A stretch of DNA of 64,000 nt. It comes from Brachypterus glaber (taxonomy: Eukaryota > Arthropoda > Insecta > Coleoptera > Kateretidae). The position numbers and the translations under genes are program-made. The stretch covers positions 44,305,851-44,369,850 of the forward strand of contig OY294044.1 of NCBI GenBank assembly GCA_958510825.1, given 5' to 3'. Position 1 is the first letter of the stretch; each line of letters opens with the position of its first letter. The notes beneath the pieces are model-generated. The model was not told where the DNA came from. It was given only the letters and a program-made list of their open reading frames with translations, and searched no databases. Positions 47,001 through 60,400 of the stretch are shown here, in pieces.

Positions 47001-50000
47001 GTTCAAATTTGAAGATGATATCTCGACTCGCTCAAAATTTAGCAGGGTGTAGATGACTTTTGGAGTGCATTGTATTGTTTGTTTATTGTTTATTTGTTTA
47101 ACCTCGTACTATTCTACTTAATTAAGCATCCCCTAAGTCCAGGACTTGTGTGGGCTAGTAGTAGAGGGAACCACCGGCTTATACTGACTTTCGAACCAGT
47201 TTCTAGGGATTGCCCGTTTCACTTATCGCCTTCGCCAAATTTCAATTATTATTTAACTGAAAAAGGCAAATCGGCGCCAGTGAGAATCGAACTCACGATA
47301 GTATACTTGCTATACATACGCGCGTGCCACTACGCTATGCCTCCCATTTATATTATATAAAATATACCAATAGAAAATTTAATTATTTTTATCAGTAGGA
47401 GTACTTTATTAGTTGGGGATAACCTATTTATTTATTTTTAGAGTTCTGAAGAACCCTATTGCTATCGTCTGTCTGTCTGTCTGTTTGTCTGTCCGCAGAA
47501 ATCATCCTTTAGCTGCTATACTTTAAACGCTATTTAAATTATTTTTGCACCTATTTTTAGCAAATTAAAAAAAATACCTCCAGGGGGCGAATAAAGGGTG
47601 TCTCGTCCTCTATCACTTAAAGTATTTGACCAAACATAAATAAATAACACATGCCCACAAAAAAAAGGTTGTCTGTGCTGGGCTTGAGACCCACGTTTTT
47701 TTCTTTTTGGGATTGTGAACACGAATCTGCCATAAAAAAAGTCAACTCATGGGTTCATTTCTTCGCTACACTGAAAAACCTGCCTAAAATGGTGAAACTC
47801 TCATACTATTAGTCTGCAATTTCAGTGTACCAAAAAAATAAGCCCATGAAGTACTTTTTTTATGAAAGATTCGTGTTCAGCATCCCAAAATACATATAAT
47901 AGGTGGGTCTCAACTAGAGCACTAGATAGGTAGGTTTGTTAGGGTAGGTGGGTAGTTTAAGTGGTTCCGCAGGAGAGAACCGATATAATCACAATTTCAG
48001 ATGCAAGAAATTTTCCTAGAAACCGAACATGTACATATGTCGTTGTTACCGCAAAAACATTGTTGAAATCAAGTCTGTTATAGACCAAACATTTGCGATA
48101 ACTATTAAGGTTAAAATTGTTTGACATCAACTATGACAATTTCAAAAAATATATCCAAATGTTCTAATAAAATAGTATTTCAAGTTGTTTTATTCATAAA
48201 TTGCATAGAAGATACTGTGAATTCTGTTTACAAACGGTTCTGTTTAAAATTATAGTTATAAAATGTTTATAACTTATTCTCACGTGAGTACTTAGTAATA
48301 TTTTTGTATTTCTTTACTAAAATTTAATAAAAGTTGCAAAATTTGTTAATAACTACCAATTGATAATTTAAAACTTTGTTTTAAATCTTTCGGAAGATAA
48401 ATCTCTTGATGTCTATGCTTGATGCAGTTTTAGGTAATTTGGTAGATCGTTTATTATAATTTAATTCATACTTTATTACTAACCAGGCTATGCTGCCTTT
48501 CTAAGCTGAAAGGTCCTATCTGTGTATGTTAAACCTATAGGACCTTTCAGCTTAGAACGGCAGTATGATTTCAGGAAATATATCTTTTAGTTTAGAAATA
48601 AAATAAAACCTTTTTTTACCTAAAACGGATACATAAGTTTAATTCTTAAACCAAAGAAACAAAATATCAAAATGCACCATTCATTAGCTCTGTACACGGC
48701 CAATATAAAATTACACCATTTTTAAATTAATTCATCTTCTTAAATAGCGCTTATTCGAAAATATCGAGAAAATAAATGCAAATTGTCATAAATTATTTTC
48801 TGAGCCTTATAAAAACCCACAAAAAAAGTTGTTTTTGCTGGGGTTGAGATCCACCTATTCTTATGTATTTTCGTATGTTGAACACGAATCTGCCATAAAA
48901 ACACAACTTATGGGCAATTTTTTTTGCTACACTGAAAACCCCGTCTGAAATGGTGAAAATCTCATCTGTAATTTCAGTGTGGCAAAAAAATGAGAACCTA
49001 AAGTGAATTTTTATGACAGATTCGTGTTCAGCATCCATAAGAATAGGTGTCTCAGCCCCAGCACCGGCAACTTTTTTATTTTTGTGGGCCGGTGTAATTA
49101 TAGCCCTTCTTTAGGTTAAGAACAACAAATACCACTGCAGTGTAAAAAAATAATTAGGGGTAGGTACAGTACACAAAAATTTGAGGGAATATTTTTAAAT
49201 TTACTTTTACATAGATGCATTGGTAAAAACAACTTTTTGAGTATAGTCTTATTATTATTTTTTAATTTTTTGGTTAAAAAAAATAATCAGCGGGCGTAAT
49301 ACACGAAAAAGTAAGGAGCTAATTTTGAAAAATTTCCTTTTTTATAGATGTGACACATCGTTAAACAGAGCTTTTTGAGTATAGTCTTAAAATAATTTTA
49401 AATTTTTTTATTTTGAAAAATACACCCTTTGTGGGGTGAAAACTGAAAAAAAAATATAGCCCTGTCTCTGAATTTTTCGAAAAACGATTTAGTTGATCAA
49501 CAACAAAAAATACCTTCCTTTAAAAAAATATTCAGAGGTATAGTACAGTACACGAAGTTGCATCGCTGAAATAAAAACTTCGGAACCCTCTTTGTACTTT
49601 GAACTAAGTCGTAATCTATTTTTTTCCCTTCAAAAATTAGTATATTCAATAATATCAAACAAGCCGTGAAAGTACTAAGATTTTATAAATATATTTAGAA
49701 AATATGTTTGAAATTTCTATTTTAATTTTTCTTTCAATAAACTCTCTTTTTTTTCTTTGCCAATTAAAACTGACACTAGGTTATGTTTTTTAGGTTAAAA
49801 ATAAAAGTATGAAATTAAAAATCTATACAATGTATTATCGTCACATTACTAATTGGCACCTGTGAGTTGAGTCAAGGGAAGATAAGAGGTAAAATATAGC
49901 ATGTAAAGTATAGATGACCTTGAATTTTTCACATTCCACAGAGATGCCAGTATGTATGTATAGCTCACAGGTATAAATTTTACCACCTAGGAATAGGTTA

Positions 50001-53000
50001 TGTATCAAATTAACAAAAAATGCTTTTAGGTTTAAATAATTATTTATTATTAAGTTACAGGAGACTGATTTTCAATTTGTGTTTCAGAAAAAGTTTTCTC
50101 CTTATCAAACAACTGTTGTATTATGCAGGAGTTGTACCTATTTTTTCTTGCATAAAATAAAGGAGTATTTCCATGTATGTCTTCTATCGCAAAACAACTG
50201 TCCGAAGTATGTCTAATTAGCAATTCCACAATTTCTGCAATATTTTCATTTATCATGCTGTAGTGAAGAGGTGTTTGATTGGCTTTGTTTTTCAATTCAC
50301 AAGAAGCTCCATATTGTAGTAGCAATTCAATAATTTCTTGTTTGTTTTTAATTCGCAATGCTTGATGCAATGCAGTATCTCCCAAAATCTTACATTGTTT
50401 GTTTATTGTATCTTCACGATCCATAGATTTATACTTCTCGAGAAGACAGCGAGTAATTTCTACGTCTTCTGAATAAACTGAGGAAAATAATGCTGTTTGT
50501 CCTCCTTCAGTTGTAACATCCGGTTTTTCAGATTTTTCCACTAGATACGATATTATTTCTAAAGGACTATGTACTCTAATAGCTGTTTCTAATGGCGTCT
50601 CAACGAGATGTATTGAATCATTAATTGTATACCTATGCTTTTTAACTATGTCTATATCTGCTCCTGCTTCTACTAATAATTGTATTACTTCTTTATTATT
50701 TTTGTAAAACAGTGCTATATGTAAGTCTGTATAGCCACCAGGGTCAGTTTTATTTATATCTTTATAGCCGCAAGATTTATATTTGGCTAAAAGACATCGA
50801 ATGACCTTCACATCTTTAGAATATTCTAGGGCATAAGTTAAAGTTGTATGTCCATAATTATCTCTAATGTCTGGTTTTTTACATTTTTCTATTAGATATA
50901 ATATTATGTCTCTCGGGCATTCGTAAAGAATTGATATTATCAATGCTGTTCTGTTGATTTCGTAAGTTTTGTCTATATCCATTCCTTTATTAATTACGTT
51001 AATGATCTTTTTTATTATATTAATATTACATTTTCTACGTAACGCATAAGTCAAAATACTATCTTGTAAGTCTTCGTGTTCAACATTAATAAAGTCTTGA
51101 TTCTTTTTGGTTTTTTTGATCAAACTGCAAAATATATTTCCATAGTTTATATACTCGTTTTCAACCAATATTGTAGCTTTTGCTCTTGAGTATCTCGGAA
51201 GCCAGTATATACTATTATCGTGCGCTATAATTTGTGAAAACAATTCTTTTGGCTTCCAATAGTGCGACTGGGATAATAATCTCTCAAAAACTTTACAGTA
51301 TCCAAAACAGATTGCTAGGTCAAGGGCTTACTTCGTTGATATTACGTGTTCTTCTTGGTTTGGACCTACTGAAATTGTCCCAACCAAATCTTCTATATTT
51401 CCATACTTTCTTTGTAAAAATTGAAACAATTTTTGTTTTTTATTTTCTTCTGTATTTCTTTTTTCTGCTTTTTTCAATTGGGTCTCCATTTGTTTTTTAT
51501 AGAAAATAACTTCAATTCCTTTCTAGTTAAGTTTTGTTCGATTTCACAGGTCTCTATAATTTATTAAATGATTATAATTAGAAAATTTATGAAACAGGTT
51601 TAATTTTTTTTGGGTGATTCCGCATCTTTAGGATTTTTTAAATATTTTTTTAATGTAGAATCACACTTAAAAATTTATAAATATTTTTTTTAAGTTCCTT
51701 TTTTCGTAAAACGAAAAATAAATTGAAAAATTTGTTTTTTTTTTAATTTTTACCTCATTTTCCCACTTTTAGTTTTACCAAAAACAATACCAGCCTAAGC
51801 TATGGAAATCAACCTATGGTCCAAATTTGAAGTCTGTAGTTCGAAGCGTTCTTGAGTTATCGTGGTCATAAATTTCCCGGACAGACAGAGCGACTAACAG
51901 AAATTTTTTCTTTGACAGAAATTATATTTTGAGAATATAAAATTTCAAAAAACGTAAAAAAATCAATAAAAATTTTTCGAATTTTTTTTACACACGCAAT
52001 GAATATATAAACAAAAGGTTAAAACAGATATTAAAGCCAGAGGTATCAAATTAACAAAATGCTTTAAGGTTTAAATAATTATTTATTATTGAATTACAAG
52101 AGACTGATTTTCAATTTTTGTTTCAGAAAAAGTTTGCTCCTTATCAAACAACTGTTGTATTATGCTGGAGTTGTACCTATTTTTTCTTGCATAAAATAAA
52201 GGAGTATTTCCATGTATGTCTTCTATCGCAAAACAACTCTCCGAAGTATGTCTAATTAGCAATTCCACAATTTCTGCAATATTTTCATTTATCATGCTGT
52301 AGTGAAGAGGTGTTTGATTGGCTTTGTTTTTCAATTCACACGAAGCTCCATATTGTATTAGCAATTCAATAATTTCTTTTTTGTTTTTAATTCCCAATGC
52401 TTGATGCAATGCAGTATCTCCCCAAATTTTACATTGTTTGTTTATTGTATCTTCACGATCCATAGATTTATACTTCTCGAGAAGACAACGAGTAATTTCT
52501 ACGTCTTGTGAATAAAAAACTGAGAAAAATAATGCTGTTTGTCCTCCTTCAGTTGTAACATCCGGTTTTTCAGATTTTTCCACTAGATACGATAATATTT
52601 CTAAAGGACTATGTACTCTAATAGCTGTTTGTAATGGCGTCTCAATAAGATGTATCCTTTCATTAATTAAATACCTATGCTTTTTGACTTTGTCTATATC
52701 TGCCCCTGCTTCTACTAATAATTGTATTACTTCCTTATTATTTTTGTAAAACAGTGCTATATGTAAGGCTGTATGGCCACCAGGGTCAGTTGTGTTTATA
52801 TCTTTATAGCCGCAAGATTTATATTTGGCTAAAAGACATCGAATTACCTTCACATCTTTTGAATATTCTAGGGCATAAGTTAAAGTTGTATTTCCATAAT
52901 TATCTCCAATGGGTTTTTTACATTTTTCTATTAGATATAATATTATGTCTCTCGGGCATTCGTAAAGAATTGATATTAACAATGCTGTTCTGTTGATTTC

Positions 53001-54352
53001 GTAAGTTTTGTCTATATCCATTCCTTTATTAATTACGTTAATAATCTTTTTTATTACATTAATATTACATTTTTTACGTAACGCATAAGTCAACATACTA
53101 TCTTGTAAGTCTCCGTGTTCAACATTAATAAAATCTTGACTCTTTTTGGTTTTTTTGATCAGACTGCAAAATATATTTCCATAGTTTATATACTCGTTTT
53201 CAACCAATATTGTACCTTGTGCTCTTTTGGAAGTAAAGTATTTTGGAAGCCAGTATATACTATTATCGTGCGCTATAATCTGTGTAAACAAGTCTTTTGG
53301 CTTCGAATAGTGCGACTGGGATATCAGTCTTTCAAATACTTTACAATAACCAAAACGGATTGATAGGTCAAAGGCTTCTTTAGCTGATATTACGGGTTCT
53401 TCTTGGTTTGGATTTATTGAAACTTCACCAACCAATTCTTCTATATTTTCATGTTTTATTTGTAAAAATTGAAAAAATTTCTGTTTTTCATTTTCTAATG
53501 TTTTCCTTTTTTTACCTTTATCCAGTTGGGTTCCCATTTAATTTTTATAGAAAATAACTTCAGCCTTTTTTAGTTGAGTTTTGTTCGAATTCCACAAGTC
53601 TCTATAATTTATTAAATGACTATAATTAGATAATTCATTCAGAAATAGGTTTTCAAATTTTTGGGGCGATTTTACATCAGAAAGTATGAAAAAAGGTACA
53701 ATAAATACGATAAATATAGTTCCTAAGCTGGCTTCTAAGGTTGGGCCCATTTGTAAGAACTAATGTACAATTTTTTTTATAGTTTTTTGATGTAGAATCA
53801 TAGATACAGTAGTCTCGATAGAATGATCTAATTGATGATCGGTTATTCAATATATGAGGCGTGTTCAAACAAAAGGTAACATTTCGATCATTGCTTTTTT
53901 TTAAATCACTAAAATGTAATTAAAAGAGTTAGAATTTTTTTTAAATATTATGTTTATAAAGAAGTATACATTGAAAAAGTAACCTAACAACTGTTTTGCC
54001 CATTTAGAAACTTTCATATTAATGGAGTTTAAAATTTGGAAATGTTACCTTTTGTCAGTAAATATTGGAAATCAGTCACTTTTTGACAATCATTACTTCG
54101 TTATTCAAACACAAAACACTGTTATTGTTATCTGCCATTATGATTTTTTTTAACATAAGATACTTCTTTTTCTTTGAAGATTAGGCTTTATCTGCTTGGA
54201 TATCCAGCCAAGTATTACATAGGGAAATGTCACATTTTGTTAGAACTACAGAAATATTTTTATAAAGGAGTGGAAATGTGGAAATACACATCAGTGATAC
54301 AGTGTATTTATTGCATTAAGCTTAGTATTGAAAGTTTTTCAATCTCTTTAAA

Positions 54353-54412
<60 letters not shown>

Positions 54413-57400
54413 TATATGATAATATGTTAAAATACTAGTTTCATTTAGACGTTTTTGGCGCACGCACCCAAGTTTAAAAACGTACCATCTGCGGCAGGGT
54501 TGACATTGACTAATTAGTAATATTCATATTTCTATAAGGTGTACTATGGGCCAGGACCTCCCTAAAATTGGCCAAAAGTCCCATATACAATTCAGAATAA
54601 TAAAGCATCACACTCTACAATAGTCATTTTATATATACACAAAATTATAGTTAAATTCGTTAAAAATTATCGTTGTTATGACTACTTAAAAGTTAAAAGT
54701 TCAATATTTTTTTTTTCTAAAAATAAATTTTCTATGGTCTTTTAGTATGTAAAAGGTATTCTTTTTAAATGGCTTTTTAAAATAAGCTTAATAATCACCT
54801 AAAACCTGCAAAAGTTGGATTTCATAATTTTAAAATATATTTTTATTATTAAAATATATTATATATTATATATTATTATTACGAAATTAATATTAATTTC
54901 GTATTTTATATCAAAATTTAATAAATTTTAGTGTATTGCCACCCTTTGAATTCAAGATTCCCCGAGATTCCCCAGCCAATCAAATTTTTTTTTTATAAAA
55001 ATGTAGAAAATTAATTATATAAAAACGTATATATCCAACATTTCCAGTATTTTAGATTTTAAAAAGTTATAAAATAAAATCCGAGGTCGCATAGCGAAAG
55101 GAATACCTAAGTATACTACCTATCCGTAGTCAAAAATCGGTTTTTGGTAGTATTTTTGTAAAAATTGGTATTGGTATAAATTTAGTTTATTTTCATGGAT
55201 TTTAATAAAATTGAAACCAAGGGATTTTTTAAAATGCTAAAAGTCCATAATTGAAATTTAAAAATTCACAACATGGCGGAAAAGTTTAATAAATTTAAAT
55301 GAATTTTATTAAAAATTGGCACTGGCAATCCTCAAATCTACCTATAGTAGGTAGCTAAACCAATATGGCGACAAACTTTTTGATCACTCAAATTTCAAAA
55401 TGGCGCTACAAAATTAGAATGTTTCATTTGGAAAAATATAAGGTAGGTAATAATAATAATAGAATATATTAATAATTATAATTATACAGTGTGATCAGTA
55501 ACTGCCATGCTAAAATTCTACATCAAAAAATATAAAAAAAAGTTCCTATAAAGGTTGGTGCGGTAATGAGCCCTAAGAGAGCTACGGTCCTTCAAGATGA
55601 CGTATTGAATGGGGAACAAAAAAAAAGCATCGATAAAATTTTAATGCTGCAGACTAATTCTTCATTTAAAACTGAACAAAAAAAGTATTCTTCACCAAAA
55701 TACCTAAATTTAATATTAAAGAAGTTTGGACTTTTAAAAGTAATGTTTGGATTTTGTTTGTAGTGTCACAAAATGTTACTTCCTCTTAATTGCATTTTTT
55801 TTAAACGGTTGCTTTTACAGTGTTACACTATATGACATTTTTTATGTATTTTTACTCAGGGAATCTATATTTTTTACAAAAAGTCCAAAAAACACACATA
55901 AAAAAGTTTGGGGCAAAAATGTGTTAAGCGTCACATATTTTGTCCGTCTATTTAATATGTACACTTACATAACCAGTAAAGCGCACACGTACTAATGGTT
56001 GTCTAAAGTCCAAACCCCCAAAATTAAAAAAATAATAACTTTGCGAGGAGGGCAGCATTTTTGACAAAATATACAGCATTCGCTAGCATTTCGCGAGCAC
56101 TTTCGAATGTGTAGAGAAAATTTTCAATTTTTTGATAATAGCGAATGTTGGTGCAGGCGTTAAGCTGGCTCCGAAAATTCAAAAATCAATCATTTCGAGA
56201 GGGGCAGCATTTTTAATAAAATGTACATCATTTGCCAGCACTTTTCGAGCTCTTTCGAATGCCGTAGAAATTTTTTTGAAAATCAAACCTGTTGGTGCAG
56301 GCGTTAAGTTGGCTCCGAAAATTCAAAAATCAATAATTTCGAGAGGGCAGCATTTTTGATAAAATATATAGCATTCGCCAGCACTTTGCGAGCACTTTCG
56401 AATGCCGTAGAAATTTTTTTGAAAATCAAACCTGTTGGTGCAGGCGTTAAGTTGGCTCCGAAAATTCAAAAATCATTAATTTGGAGAGGGGGGCAGTATT
56501 TTTGATAAAACATACAGCGTTCGCCAACACTTCGCGCGTACTTTCGAATGCCGTAGAGAAAATTTGGAAATTCAAAAATGTTGGAGCAAACTTAACGGAC
56601 CCTGTTTGCTCGGTAAAATGTCTAGCCAATTTGACGCTGCACAACACTATGGGCCAGGTGCTTAGGTATTTGGCAGAAAGTCTTATAAGCAATTTCGATA
56701 AAACAAATTTTTCACTTTAATCAAGGATAGTTGAAGTATTTATCATACAAATATTGAGCCTTTTAAATAACTTTTAAGATCAGGGCAATTGCGTGAAATA
56801 TAAATTTCGCTGTTTTAATTAATTGTAATTTTGGTTTAGTACAGAATTTGGAAAGTGTTTTATCATTTTTTATATTTTTATATTCTTATAGATGCATATA
56901 TTAGATAAAATGTAATTAGTTAAAAATATATTTTGTATGTTTAAGGGCCATTTGCACCAAATTTTGGTCTGGGATTATCTCAGCTAAACCGAGTTTAAGT
57001 TAAAAATGCTGCGTTCTGATTGGTCGGCCGCAAATTTAATCCAAGTTTAAAGTTAAACTGTCATTGGTGCAAGTGGCGCTAAATACTACATACATTTTCA
57101 TTAGATTGCCACTTAGTTTAATAAATGACATTTTACAAATACCCCGCAACACAACGCAACGCAATCAATATCAATATATCAATTTAGCTCTTTTTTTTTA
57201 GAAAAGTGTAATTTACTAATAAATAAATAATAATAATTTTACAGTAAAAATGAAGACAAGTGGCGAAAATTAAGGGAAAACTGGGTAAGTTTCTCCAAAC
57301 AGTTCAGTTAATAAGGTTATTTATGTATTTTTATGGTTATTGCTTTTCTATTTTATTTTTTTTTATTTTTAGAAAGCTTTGTATTCGTGCAAAAATTAAA

Positions 57401-60400
57401 AAAAAATGCCGTTTTATGACGTTTTATGCCGATTAAAATTAATTTTGAACAAAAAAAAATTGTTGGACAATGGCTCGGCCGGTCGGTCGGTGGGTGTTTC
57501 CAGGATGGGGTCCGGGAAATCTTGTAAGCACGATAACTTAAGAACGCTTTAATCTAGAGACTTGAAATTTCGCATACAGCTATGTGGCCAAAAGCTCTCG
57601 CTCGGGATTGTTTTTGGTAAACATTTGGGTGGGGCAAGGGGAGCAAAATACAATATTTTTTCACAAAAATTTCAAACTTGGTATATACGGGTTCGATTTT
57701 AGCGGTATTGTAAACCCCCAAATACCAATTTTTCCTTGGGGTGATGAAGCCAAAAACCTTATTAGTGAAATAAGTAATAAAATTCCTAATAAATCCGCGA
57801 AAAGCTTCATTACCCAAAGGATCAGCTTGGCAGTTCAAAGAGGAAATGCGGCTTGTGTGTTGGGGACCATTACTGATGAAGTGGGTTTGGAAGAAATCTT
57901 TTATATTTAGTTTTTATATTTAGTTTTTATTATTATTTTATTTTATTTTCCTTTGTTTAATTTTATATTTCTTTTTTAATTTAGTGTTTATTTATACTTA
58001 GTAATAATTTAATAAACGAAGTGTTTTAATTTTTATGTTTATTTGACATAAATCAGACTTTCTGCCAAAAAATCTGATCCCCTAGCCCATAGTGCACAAA
58101 TACAAAATAGCAAAGGTAAAGGCGCAAATTTAATTTTATTTTATGGTATTTTAGCATTAAATTTAATATTTAATAATTTATTTTTCTTTTTAGTCGATGG
58201 GCAGCGAAAAGTTTATTAAAGGAAAAATAATACTTACTATAATAGTATATTCACTAAATTCCAGAAAATACAAAAACAACGCTATACTATGCAATCTATT
58301 TACAGACTAACAAATAATCCACTATCCTTTAATTTTATATACAAAATGCAGTTGTATATAACATATAATAATATTGTGCAATCGCCAGAAATTTCATTAT
58401 TTAAAAAATCTTTGCAAAAATTTCATCTCCTTAAAATAGTTATATCTAAAATCATTAAAAATAATACAGATAGTATTTAAAAAATTTTGGATTTGCTTTT
58501 TTCTGATAGGTATATTTAATATTTGCTATTATTAAAAATATATAAACAATCGAAATATTGATTATTTGGATTTAGTTATAAAATAACCAACTGGCAACGT
58601 AGCCGTTTTCCGCTATGTCAAGGACATTCATGTAAACAAACATTGAGGTACTGCAATTTTTCGTATTCTAAGGTACACTCTTCGCCTTAGATATATCGCT
58701 ACCTCAGTTTTAAACTGTTGTATCTTGAAACTAGGTTAGTTTGACAGGTGGCTGTGTACTCTTAAATTAAATTGATCTAGTTTCCCGACAAAACAGTTAC
58801 GTTACCGATATCTATTAGACACTAAATTAAAAATTTATAATGGATTTTCCGATTTATTTTTTACCCAACTGATAGGTAATACGTAATCCTTTAGTGCTTG
58901 GAATAAGCAACAAATTTTATGAAAACATTTCAAAACTAATAAAATTTCAGGGTGTCTTTCAGACATATTTTCATCAAAAATTCACCGCCACTCTGGCAAA
59001 TGATTGGCGCTGGATATGACATCAAAATTAAGGAATTTTTATTTGTATTATTTTAAATATCTCATAAACTAATCAATGAATTGAAACTTGAAATATATTA
59101 TTCTCGTATAAAACACAAAAACTAACATTTTAAAAAAGGGCCAAATTTTCAGTTAAGGAGAGTACTCCGTGCCGAGCCGTGCTGAACTGAATTTTTAATG
59201 AAAAATGTAACTGAAAGACCCTTTAAACAGTTTACATATGTTATGTGAAGAATTTAAAAATGTAAAAAAATAAAAAATTACAATTTAGAAGATAATTTTT
59301 TAAATAACAAACTTTGAAATTGTGCAATAATATATTATTGCCTTATTATATTAACAGTTACAGTTACTGTAGTTCTTGGTTACTCAAAGTATTCATGATT
59401 TTCATAATATGGAGAATATATTACACCTAACTATAGCCGGCGCAATTACTATAGACGATTGTGCCTCTCACTTGCACGCATCCTGCATTACGAAGGTTAA
59501 AGCATAAAGTTGAGAGCGCGCTCGGCTATAGTGAAAATAATTACTATAGTTAAAGATTAGTATAGTCTGGCAGCTCTAAAATGAACTTGGCTTCGCACGC
59601 GCCCGATTATAACTAACCAAACACTTGAGATATTACATCAAGGAGGTGGGTTGGAATCTCGAGCATGCGAAAACTTTTTGGTCTTTCAGTTTGTTTGTTT
59701 TAACACTGTATCTTTCCGGCCTTCCGTCTTTTAATACTAGAGACATCTTTAGGGAACGTCTAAATAGTTTTTTAATTCAATGTTTTTATGGTATTATTTA
59801 TAATACATCTTTTTTATATAAAACTTTTCAATAACAAAATCAATGTAAAATCCTAAAGATCTAAATTATATTTTTATTGCAGTGACTCTCCAGTTTTATG
59901 GATCAGACTAGACCCCGAAATGACTCTATTACGTTCCGTGGTCATCGAACAACCAGATTATCAATGGCAATACCAATTACGTCACGAGCGTGACGTAACA
60001 GCTCAAATTGAGGCTATTTTCGCCCTGGAAAGGTATCCAACACCTCCAACGAGGCTAGCTCTAACAGACACCATAGAAAACGAACAATGTTACTACAAAG
60101 TGCGTTGTAAAGCTTCCCATTGCTTAACTAAAGTTGCTAACGCGATGGTAGCAACGTGGGCCGGACCCCCAGCGATGCTAGCTATATTTAGGAAGTTATT
60201 TGGTTCGTTTGCAGCACCACATATTATAAAACAAAACAATTTTACGAATTTTCAACATTACTATTTGCAAAAGACTATACCTTTGGCTATGGCTGGATTA
60301 AGGAGTGCGCACGGTATTTGTCCTCCGGAGGTCATTAGGTTTTTACTAGATCTTTTTAAATATAATGATAACTCTAAAAATAGACACTCAGATAATTATT

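Noticed and set aside
54174..54419. Open frame ending in alternating Tyr-Ile
   Set aside because: It is produced by the (AT)n microsatellite and has no protein-like upstream part.
57554..57838. Minus-strand frame opposite the 57584 fragment
   Set aside because: The plus-strand frame has the more protein-like composition and a natural stop.
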